Made by a program: the position numbers and the translations under genes
Part shown: one piece after another, positions 38,101 through 48,652 of the stretch
Layout of the letters: every line of letters begins with the position of its first letter
Numbering within the stretch: position 1 is the stretch's first letter
Source: Cruorifilaria tuberocauda
Lineage: Eukaryota > Nematoda > Chromadorea > Rhabditida > Onchocercidae
Assembly: GCA_013365365.1 (NCBI GenBank)
Contig: JABVXU010000095.1
Span: 94,102-158,101, forward strand
Length of the DNA stretch: 64,000 nucleotides
Reading direction: 5' to 3'
Notes under the pieces: model-generated
What the model saw: the letters and a program-made list of their open reading frames with translations, nothing else
The model's database searches: none
What the model was told of the DNA's origin: nothing

Positions 38101-40482
38101 ATAAGCGGTTAGTGAGAAGAGTGAGTAAGTAGAATGAGTATTTGGATCAAAGGGATAACAGAAACTTTGAAGGTAGATGAATCTAGAGAGTTTTCTCGAT
38201 AGTCTCTCATAACTTATTTTCGCTTAAAATTTTCTCTTTATTTAATTAGATGGAAAAAAGCAGTAAAATTCTTATATGAAATGATAATCTCAGAAAGGCA
38301 AGGATAAAGATAAAATTTGCTTATTCAAAAAACAAAAATTCTGATAGCTGCTGATAACTAACAGCAGCAGCAGCAGCAGTAGCATAGAAAATCAGTTAAA
38401 TTATAGACGAAACATCAATAATGCAGGAGATATTGCACCATTCTAATCTCTTTCAACCGTGTGGCAAGAAATAATAACAAAATCTTGCCGAGCTTACTAA
38501 TAAGTTAAGTTAAACATTATATGTTCATTTTTGTTTTGCAGCCATAATATACTCGATTTCAGCTCATTAAGAAAAAATCAAAGTGTATTTTCTCTAGCTT
38601 ACTGATAAGTATCAGGAATTACTGAGTAACTTACTTCATCAAATGAGCGTAAAATGATGCATTTAAGCAGTGCAAACAGATGATGTCGAGATTTATTTGG
38701 GTAAAATTAGTATCCATCGATATGTTCCACTTCCATTAGGCATTCGTCCATCTAGTTACGTTTATTTGGATAAAATTCAAAATATTGTAAATATCCTACC
38801 CTGTCTTTGAATCCCATGTAGTTCGGAACTAACCGAAACTTTATCATGATCAAGTTAACTGAATAACCTACCTATTAGGATGTTTGTCAATTTAATTTGT
38901 CAAATTATAAATCAACCACAATTTCCCCAACACTTCAGTAAAGATGCAAAATCAACCAAGAAGAGAAAAGCAGACAACGTCGCCTTGACAACTTTGATCA
39001 AAAATATCTTCATAAAAAACATGTTATCTTTTAACGATATTGCAAAAATAAGATATAATCTCAGCAAATAATCAAATTCATGTGCTGATACTCGATTATA
39101 TAACAATGAAGAAAACAAGGAACAGGACAGTAAAAAAGACACACGTTGTTTGCAGAAGCTCAGATCTTACATTTAGTCGTGGAATAATGCACATATCCAT
39201 CAATACCATGGTTATACTCTTCATACATAAAATCGATTTTAATTAATGTGGTTCCATTCTGTATTGTCCATTCTAATTAAAAATAAAACTGAAATCTCAA
39301 CAATACATCATGTTTTGTTCAACCTGCACATAAATGACAACAACTTGCTCTACAGGTTAGTTTATAAGATATTACATAGACTTCACAGAATAAGGTACGT
39401 GCCACATACGTCGCTGCGAACTCATTGCAAGTAGCACAACGCACTTCACTGATATACTGTTTCTCCATTGATGCGCGTTCAAAGCTCGACGTGCACAAAC
39501 CGAAAAACAGCACATATCAATGCATACATATTTTGCAGGCAAAAGCAAATTGTCACGAAAGTGATAAGTGCAGGAGGATGATGCACCAAAATGCGAACTA
39601 TGCGATCGGACGCCAACTCTCTCTTCCGCTGGTTTAGAATGTATACATCTTGAACCTGTTCCAGAATGTTCCACGCCCAGTTCTCTCTTCTAACCTTTTC
39701 TTTTCACACATCTACTTTTCTTTCTCTATCTTTTTGCAGTAGAGATATTTGGTACTTTGTCTCGATATGAACGAGAGGGTACAGACCGAAAAGTTCATTT
39801 GTCCGTGTCATTTAAAGAGTCGTGTCAGATTGGTCTGAAAATATAGATTAAATGGAAAAAGGGATTCACCCCTCTATTCAGTAGTTGCAACTAAGACTTG
39901 GTGCAGCAGAGGAATTTGCAGACCTTAAGGTTAGTTCAGGGAAAAGCAGAGTCTGGTGTAAATGTAGGAGAGACAAAGTCAGCTCGTAATACAAATAAAT
40001 CCAACAGCGTGCATACATTTGCCTCGAGAGGATTACACGATAATACGAAGCATAAAATGGTTACGTCACTTGGATGTGAGTCGCATTAAAAACGTAAGAA
40101 ATAGACCTGAAAGTATGAGTCATCCTAGAATATATATACTTGCCAACCAGTTAGCCTCTCATTTTGACTTATTCGCTTGCAAAACTGCATTTGGGTCACT
40201 ATGTAGTCAATAGGTCTCAATTCATATTTCGTAAATTACATTATTGTATATCGCTGTTTCATTTTTACAACCTTTTTTATTTCATTTTTACTACCCTTTT
40301 TACTTCCTATATTGTACAGGTAAAATATTTTGTATTTCGCCATTCGCTATTGCGAATATCACTGTTATTATTCTCTTCTGAACAAATATATTGCAGAATA
40401 CTGTTAGTTTTTTATCAGTTAATGTCAGTTGGTCAAGTTTCGATTTCTTCGATATCATTTACTGCATTTCAGTAATGCTAAG
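32172..40482. other. Large gene-poor region between egal-1 and crld-1
   Basis: About 8.3 kb between two divergently transcribed genes. It is strongly AT-rich with no exon I can support; open frames at 33478-33684, 36356-36580 and 39372-39674 have no conserved sequence. It contains a (CAG)6 tract and an imperfect 18-bp duplication at 34297-34332. Promoters of both genes, distal regulatory DNA or a long non-coding first exon could be here. Confidence 0.4.
38362..38379. repeat. (CAG)6 microsatellite
   Basis: Six uninterrupted CAG triplets in intergenic DNA. No open frame of interest runs through them. Confidence 0.95.
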
Positions 40483-43456
40483 ATGCGCAACAATCAAAAT
40501 TTCGTATTTTTCTGTATGACTTGTTGGATAATCTTCATGACTACAGTGGAAGGCACTACTTATGTTGATAAATGTAAACACTGTTTTCTTGTCGTGGAGA
40601 CATTCAAAGCGGTTTGTTTTATAATGGCAGGTATCATTTCTACATAAAAAAAACATGGTTGTCAACCGTCATTTAAGAGAGTACGTCTAAGATGGTGGAA
40701 TGTTTTTAGATTCATGGTTACAGATTGTTGGTATGATAGAAAAGTGCATACAGACAGTGTAAGAATAGTTGGTGGTTTTGGAGAAAAATATGTATAAACT
40801 GTATTTTTGCACCAGTTTTTCTAGTTTATTTTACAGGGTCTCAAAAAGACTGAAAATCAACATTTTGCTGGTGGAAATACTGATTGGGAGGAGAGAAATT
40901 TAGGAAAGTTTGCCAAAAGGTTTGTCCATATTTCTAGAATCTTTTTTGTCAGTTATTTTGAATCAGCTTTGTTCTTTTAAAGATTAGCTTTGAATGTGTT
41001 TCACTGTAGATATTCAGAATTTGAAAGCATCTCCTGAATTCAAGTAGACTTTTTGGTAATTTGTAAATACAAATCTCCTAGATTGTAGCGAAGACGTCAA
41101 TTGTTTGCAGGTTTTCTCTGAAGTGTAAGGGGCTTTTTTATAGGAGTTTGTGTAGATCATAATTACAAAATTTTGCATGGAACTAACAACAGAAGGTGAG
41201 GAAAGGTCGATTAGTATTCGTAAAACTAAGGCGTTTTTTTGTGGGCTTTGAAGCTTTTTTTATAATCAAATTCGAAAACATTGGAAGTTTGCGTCATTTC
41301 ATAATTTTTGTCTTCCTAGTGAGACAAGATTGGTAGAAATTATGGAACATTTGTGCAAAACGAAATATCTGGATGACCTGAATGGGTTTAAAGATATCAA
41401 GGACATCGAATTCAAGGTATATGAACTGTTACCAACAGTATTCAGGAAGTATCCGTTTTATTTAAAACGGTATTTTGTTTTTAGGAAGGCAAAATTAGGC
41501 GTAACAATATTGCAGTGTCAGCAGTTAGTCGAAGAACATGAAGAGAGTATTGAAAACTGGTACTTTCACAAGCAACTTTCCAATCCTAATTTGCTGAAAT
41601 GGTTATGTTTCGAAAAGCTGCGGTTATGTTGCGATGCGGGACATTTTGGTGCGGATTGTAAACCTTGTCCTGGTGTTGACAAAGGCCTACCAGTTTGCTC
41701 TGGTCATGGATCTTGTCAGGTCTTCATTGAAAATCTACTATCAGTTTTGGAGAAAATTTGTATCTAAAAAATTATTTTACTCAAAAGAAAATTTTTTTTA
41801 TGAGACCACAAATCTTAATTAAATCAAGGCGCTTATAATAAGGGAAAAATTTTAGGGTGACGGTTCTCGGGAAGGGAGTGGTAAGTGTGTATGTAATGTG
41901 GGTTATGTCGGTTTTATGTGCAGCAACTGTGATGCAAATTATTATGCCGTGCGGAATAGTTCCACTTTCGTTTGCAATGGTAAATTTAATCATATACAGT
42001 ACACTAAATACTAAACAAATGAGATATCTTGAGAGAGATGTTTCGAGATACTTAAATTTATTACATAACTGGATTTTATATCTTTGTTCGATTGCTAAAA
42101 ACACAAAAAGAGTGCAGTCTCTTTATCTGCTCTTTGTCATTGACTTTTTTGATGCTCGTAAATTGAAAGATTTGAAGCGGAACTTTATACTTTTTAAATA
42201 CATCTTTTACAATTTTCATTACTTACAGTACTTTTGATGCTTTTAGAATGTCACAAATCATGTAGAGGCGGTTGTTCTGGTAGTGGGCCACGAAACTGTA
42301 AAGAGTGTCACACTGGCTGGATCATGAATGATAGCAACGAATGTGAAGGTTCGGAAATTTCCAGTTTGTTCACTGTGAAACCTTTGTCCTTGTATATATT
42401 TTTAGATAGGACAAACTGTATTTTCGTGGTCGTTTAGATCATTTTTGGAGTATAATTTTTTTTTTTGCTCTAATTTTAGTTCTCTAGATGCCAACGAATG
42501 TCTCGACAAAAATCAGTGTATTGGTGAGAATATGAAGTGCAACAATATAGAGGGTTCGTACGAATGTGTGTGTGAAGAAGGTTTCGTCAAAAACTCTAAT
42601 GGTATTTGTGAAATTGATGTCAAAGGTATGTTTCCGATTTTTGCTCTTTCTGGTAGAGGGTTTCTATTTTCTCGCTTGAAAGTGTCTTCCATGTTTACTT
42701 ACCTTGTGCTTTGTCGAAGTGCATACTGTTCAAAGGTCGAGCTTTTAAATGTGAGATACATGTTAGCATTTGTGACATAACTTGTAAGCCATTTTTGGCA
42801 TGGAGGCAGTGGTTCGGTTTAATTTTGCTTAGACTTACAGACAAGTCGTAAAGATTGTAGTGTTGAAAAAAAGGATGATTGATTTATAATATCACTGTTT
42901 TTGTTAATGACAGATTCTGAAGTGTGTCCTTTTCGAAATGGGTAATTATAACTATTATGTTTTTCATAAATAAGACCTTATGTCGGCGGAAGATTAAGCT
43001 GATTGAAAACGACATAGCGTTATATTCACAACTTATTCTTTGCTTTTTTTTTATGTATCTAGTCTTTTATAATACTCAATGCAAAAATTTCCTCTATGTT
43101 GGCATTTTAAAATTGTCTTGATGATAAACTACCCAGAATTGCATAACATTCAGTGTCACTGGTGATAATAAAACATATGAGATTTTGCTGACATTGATAA
43201 TGAATGGTAGTATTTTATCATAACAGATTTATTGTGCTAGTGCTTTTCAGCTCCGCCTGAGAAATTGTGGGTACGACCAGACAGGTTACTTCGTTGGTTT
43301 TCGATTACAGGGCTTTGTATATTAGTTTCAGTGGTCATTTGGCGACGATCATTCAGTTTGTTCGTTTTCGCTGCCATGTGCGCACTCACGGCTTTCTTCA
43401 TTGAATTTTATTTTCATCACAGTTCATTTTCTAAATTCTCACATTCCTTATTTTAA
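40483..43456 (+). CDS. crld-1: CRELD homologue, transmembrane isoform
   Basis: Eight exons: 40483-40611, 40837-40919, 41320-41416, 41516-41719, 41856-41979, 42247-42348, 42488-42625, 43251-43456; 1,083 nt, 360 residues. Residues 1 to about 24 are a hydrophobic signal peptide. The CRELD (DUF3456) domain follows: DKCKHCFLVVETFK, AGGNTDWEERNL, SETRLVEIMEHLC, CQQLVEEHEESIENWYF. Then come laminin/furin-type EGF repeats (CCDAGHFGADCKPC; CHKSCRGGCSGSGPRNCKEC) and a calcium-binding-type EGF (DANECLDKNQC, GSYECVCEEGF). The last exon encodes two hydrophobic spans, WFSITGLCILVSVVIW and SLFVFAAMCALTAFFI, like the C-terminal membrane hairpin of CRELD1. CRELD proteins are ER factors assisting folding of disulfide-rich clients; C. 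elegans crld-1 promotes acetylcholine-receptor biogenesis. A TTTCAG acceptor 10 bases before the ATG suggests trans-splicing. An upstream out-of-frame ATG is at 40474. Confidence 0.93.
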
Positions 43457-43751
43457 TATATTAGTTGTTTAAAAATTGTTTCATTGGTCTGATTTCTCGT
43501 TTCATTTAGAAACGTCTCCGTTTTCTGTTAATCTTTATTTACAAATTGTTATGTAAGCGCTGATTTCAGTAATTATTGATGAATTAGAATTGTTTCTGTA
43601 TTTATCTCTATGGATATGGATCAGCACATAATTCAACAGATGAGGAAGCATGATCAGAGAGTTCCATTTGTTTATAACGAATGCTTATTGTTTGTTTGCT
43701 TTTCTTAGAATTCTCTTACATTTTGTGATATGTTAGCATATCTTTTTACAG

Positions 43752-43933
43752 CATCTAATAAGATTGATGGGAAAAGGGCCAAGCATCAAGAGAAAATTTT
43801 GAACGACTTCGACATCGAAATTGCCACGAAAAATTTTGAAAACCCACAGGAAGATTTATCGGATTTCAAATTTGAAAGTGAAAGAAGATACGGAATCAGA
43901 AATGATCAGATTTCTGCGATGGATGAATTATAA
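43752..43933 (+). CDS. crld-1: CRELD alternative last exon, soluble ER isoform
   Basis: This exon follows a clean TTTTTACAG acceptor and begins in phase 1, exactly as exon 8 at 43251 does, so exon 7 can join either one. It encodes a hydrophilic 60-residue tail (ASNKIDGKRAKHQEKILNDF ... ISAMDEL) and a stop at 43931, with no membrane span. The product would be 352 residues and soluble. The terminal MDEL resembles the KDEL/HDEL retrieval signal, so the protein should stay in the ER lumen. As I recall, C. elegans crld-1 also makes membrane and soluble forms, while vertebrates use two genes, CRELD1 and CRELD2. Evidence is phase, splice signal and composition; no transcript was seen. Confidence 0.82.
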
Positions 43934-46900
43934 TTCAGTATTTTGTTTTGCCAAAAACTTATTGACATGTCTGTTGGGCAATTCATGAAATATTTGCTTC
44001 TTCATATTATTGAACTGTCTTTGGATTTAATTGATAGTACACGTAGTACGATTTATTTTTGAGTAGAAAAATGTTATTAGAAATCTTATTCATTAGTTTA
44101 TTGCTATTATTTATGTTTAATTTAGGGAGTCGTTTTATCATTTCTATAGCTCCTGTAAAGTATTGTTGCTTGTCTTCAAGAATTTCATTAATTATTCAAA
44201 AAAAAAAAAAGCAATCTCTTAACCATTATTTAATACGAAAATACTGTGTTAAGTAGAGGCCTTGTAGATCTCAAATGCGTGCTATGTTTGATTTTTTTTT
44301 TGCTTCATTGGTTACTGTATTAAGGCGAGGACACTGCTTGTACCACATGATATGTTATATGTTATGTGAGCTAAGTTTCTCAGTAAGGAATTTCATATCT
44401 TGAATTTTACAAAAGACACTTTTATCGGCATAGAATATGTGAGTGGAAACTTTATAACAATGCTCCACTGCTAAGAACAAAGTATAGATAGATGTAAAAA
44501 TAACTTAAAAAGAAATGAGAGATAGTAAGTAATTGGGTAATTTACTTTGGTAGAGACAGAATTTTTATTTAAAACGGGCATGCATATTTTGTTACTGAAA
44601 GTAATTACCAGTGTTGTTCAGTAATTCTTCAACTAAAAGACTGGGTAAAATTGTTTAATGGTTCTACAATCATCCCCCTAATCTTTCCTCTCATTTCTCT
44701 TATGCTCGTTTCACTAACCTTTGTCATTCAATAAGTATATCTATTTCTCAATTTTAGTAACAATACTAGATTTTATTTTCCAACATGTGTATTTTATAAA
44801 TTGGGAAATTTGACATAAGAGGGCATAAGGTGTTCTGCGCTGTCATTCTTGAATTTAAGTTTATTATTCTGATCTTGTACTCGGTTTTCGTAATGATAAC
44901 GTATCGCAACGTTTCATTCTTTATCTGAAAGTATTTTTAAATTGAATGATTACGGAGGTTTTTTTTGAAATGGAATTTTGAACCGTGGTATTTCTGGGAG
45001 ATTTCTTGGATAGACTTTCAGATAGTCTAGAAATGATATGAAAGTTGGAGCTATTTTATCTCTGTCTCTGTTTTATATCCGTCAGAGAAGTAATTATATG
45101 GAGTTAAAATTAGCTATTACTTTTTATCTAGTACCTCTTTCAATTCCGAGGCAGCCGTGTTCCGTGCCACTTTCATTCAAAAAAATATTGCGACTCTATC
45201 ATCACAGATTTTTGCCTATTTTCGCTTGTGAACCTTATTTATCATCTAAACAGTTTTTGATTTCTTGGCGATTGATTTTCTAGTGTAATAAGATGATAAC
45301 AACTCGCTTGGTGTTATTACTTCTATATTTTTTGGCGCCACTGCTTCTAAGAGGTTATTTCAATTTTGATTTTTGCTCTTTCGATACTTGGTTCTTAATC
45401 AGGATAGATGCTAATATTTATATTTAGTAACATATCTCTTCGTATTTTTTGGATGTTGGGCAATCTTCAGTAGCAAAAACAATTCACATCCTCAATATTC
45501 GTTACCCATTATTAGAGCTTGATATCTCATAAAGAACTTGAATGTATTTCGTTATACAACTTCCTTCGGGAAATCAGTATTAGCAGTTGGATACGAATGG
45601 CAAGCTCCACGTTTCTCATGGTTCATTTACTTCTTATTTGTCCTTCAGTTGCAAATGAGAACTTCTGTGTTTATTTTGTCAAATGCAGTAACTCAGTAAG
45701 TAACTTAATATTGATAATACAAAAGTACCTTATGTACGTTGATGGAATTGTTTCCAATAGAGTCAGTTACTTCGCACTGTTTATGTTCTTAATTGCTTTC
45801 ATTGATTAGCGTTGTTGTATATGACGAAACATTGCCATCTTTGCAAATTTCAATGCAAAGGAAGAATAAATGTTTCTCCTTTCGTCCCAGATTGTTTATC
45901 ACTTTTTTCTTTATCCGTGTTCCAGAAGGCATATCAGCTGCAGTACTTTTCTGAATATAAAGTGTAGATTCTGTCATGGTTATCAAATCTGCGGAAGATA
46001 AGAAATGGTAGGGAATAGTAGGTAAAAAAGAGCTTACTTTTTTTTGAAAAAAAACTCTTTATTTCTAATACCATTTTGGAGAACTGATTTGAAATAAATT
46101 TCAGAATTGCAGGAAATGTACTGTAGCAAGATAGTTGTTAATAAAACTTCGAGATGTAGAAGAACGGAAGAAAGAGAATGAAGTTTGATGGGAAAACATG
46201 GGCAATTATTTGTGAGTGCAGAGGTGGAATTATTCATTAGTGCGACATAGTGACCTCATTTCGAGATTCTTCACCTTCTTTTGTTTTTGACATTATTTCT
46301 TATTCTTCAAGAATTTCCAGTTTTTTTAATTTTTTCTTTAGGTTCGAGATATTCGTGTGACCAACAAAAAAAACTTTGAAACAGTCAAATTGTTTAATCC
46401 GTCATCTCTTTATTTTTTTAAGTTATGAGCACTTCTCTGAGGTCTTCAAATCCTAATGTTCTGTTTTTTATTAGTGAAGAGCATAAGAGCGCTGATACGG
46501 AGATGTTTCAGATTATTGTGCAATTTTTTTCTTCACTGAAACATGTTCTGATATGTGCAGTTATAATTTGCAAATAGTAAATTAGCTAATTGATCAGAGA
46601 TGAAAATAATCGGTATGTAATTAAGATGAATGTTGTCAACGTTCTCCTGTGAACGTAACAATGCTGAGAGTGTTCTCTCTTGTTATTGTCGACAATCTCC
46701 TTGACCGTGACAATCTTTCCTTCTTTCTACTCTTTTCAATTCGTTAGTAAGCAAAGATAGCTTCTGTGATAGCTGATACTTTGAGTGTACCTCAAACTTG
46801 GGTAATGAAACCTTAATTAGAACAAATTTGGTACATAGAATAATACAGCATTACATTAACTTTAACAATTTAACAATATTCTGAACAGTTTCAAAACAAT

Positions 46901-48320
46901 AACGATCTGTTAGACCCAGGGAAAAGGGGGATTGAATTTACCCTGTTATAACCAACCGCACTCCTTAAGACAAATTCTTGGCAATGGTAGGAGGTTGGGA
47001 CCTCCTTTATCCTGGACGAGGGAGGATCCTTGTAATTCGAATATTACTAAGTCGTATAATTTGACCTTATAACATTAATTAAAAACAGAGGCGTTATAAT
47101 GACAAGGCTTGTAAGACAGATCATTGAAAAAACTGGTAAACAAGAAGCATCCTATTAGTTTACAATGTTACTCCATAACGAAGGCTTTTGCCCTTCTAAC
47201 AATAAGCAAACAGTATCTTGCAATATTAAATCGATAACAAAGTTCCTCGTTTTTCAGCAAAAAATATGGAATTGAATAGTTGAGATCTGGAATTAAGGTG
47301 CAAAAAGAATAAACAACGTGGTTGGAATCATCTAGTAGTCTATTTAAAGGAACGATAATTTCAGTAATGAATGAGATGAATTTCATATGCAATAATAGTA
47401 TTTTGTCCGATAGCTGAAGCATCCTGCAACATACGAATTATGAAAAAACTGAAATTTATTTATAGGTAGTTGGAAGAATCAAGAAGAATCCGCTATATTG
47501 TGAATTTGTTTGGTATCAGAAGAAGACTTAGCATTGTATGAAAGGAATAACACTTCCATAACGCTTTCCTTAACTAATTTTGTCTGGTCTTCTCACCAAA
47601 AAAATGTTGATTTTTCAGTTTAACATTTTGAGCTGATTCGTTGCAGCCGTTTCTTACAATTAATGATCTGTTCATTATGGATGGGCATATTTCATGCTGA
47701 AAATTATATAGGTGAATGCATGTCCTCTGAATATAGAATTAGCTGAGATCGATATAGCTGTATAATTGTAGCATGTAATGAAATAGTATCGATTGCTTCT
47801 TCTGTTTTTCCTCATAACTCCTAAAGTAACGGTCGGTTCCACATTCAGATACAGTGATGTTTGTATGTGTGTTGGCGTATTCATTCATTCCACTTATTGT
47901 GTGATTCTGTGGTTTGAAGTGCTGAACGAAGCTCCTGTACTGTTCTGTACACTCCGTTAATATAGTCCGAGGAGAGCTGCCATCTTTTTCGTATTTCTTA
48001 CATGAAATCTGGTCGTTGTAGACTCTGTTTTTATTTCGTTCTTGAAGAACACACACATTAACCAGTGTGTTCTTGTAGGGATGAATGCTGCTGCTGCGTC
48101 GCTTACCTCCTTTTTCCTTTCTCCTTTCTCCTGTCCCTTCTTGCTTCTTGAGAAAAAGCAAATTCATTTATTGGAATTCAAATTATTTGCGCGCTAACTC
48201 TGATAAAAAATAATGCAGCGATGTCAACTATCAGTAATCACTAGACATTTTTTACTTAATTATCGTTTTCAAAGGTGAAATTAATCTACTTCGATGGCGT
48301 TCCGATAGTTAATTACTGGA
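43934..48320. other. Intergenic or long 5' intron of nrfl-1
   Basis: No exon could be assigned. The upstream coding exons of nrfl-1 should lie between here and 51581, but none was found. On the minus strand, open frames at 45789-45986, 47168-47422 and 47739-48167 (142 codons) have some protein-like stretches but no known domain. A less AT-rich block at about 46910-47045 (GATCCTCCCTCGTCCAGGAT on the minus strand) may be a transposon remnant. Confidence 0.35.
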
Positions 48321-48652
48321 TACAGTAGATCCCCATCCTTTCTCCTTCTATGGAAGTTTGACTAAAAAAACCGGATAAAGCGGATAAATTTAAAATAAGC
48401 TGTACATATCATTTCATTTATATTAACCTGGATAATAATAGTATGCAGTTCGTTTAGCATGTTATGAAAAATTGTCATCTCAAACACTCTTCCAACTTGC
48501 TTACTTTCATTTCTTACTCGATAACAACTAGCAGCTATAATGTTCTCATTAAGCTTAACAATAAGTAGTTTAGTTGTAGAAAGAATCCAGTTACATCCTA
48601 ACTTTTTTTGGTCAAATTTCTATGGAAGGAGAAAAGGTGGAGATAGATTGTA
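48321..48652. mobile_element. MITE-like element with 42-bp terminal inverted repeats
   Basis: The left end, 48321-48362 (TACAGTAGATCCCCATCCTT and on), is an inverted copy of the right end, 48611-48652, at 33 of 42 positions by eye; most differences are transitions. The outermost bases are TA on both sides, consistent with a TA target duplication as left by Tc1/mariner/pogo elements. The element is 332 bp, has no transposase and is an old, mutated copy. Confidence 0.7.

Noticed and set aside
39372..39674. 100-codon minus-strand frame
   Set aside because: Overlaps other open frames on both strands in a locally less AT-rich stretch; no recognisable domain or splice support.
41857..42237. 126-codon plus-strand frame in the crld-1 region
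   Set aside because: Runs in a different frame from the EGF exon 41856-41979 and continues through an intron; the cysteine-rich frame is the real one.
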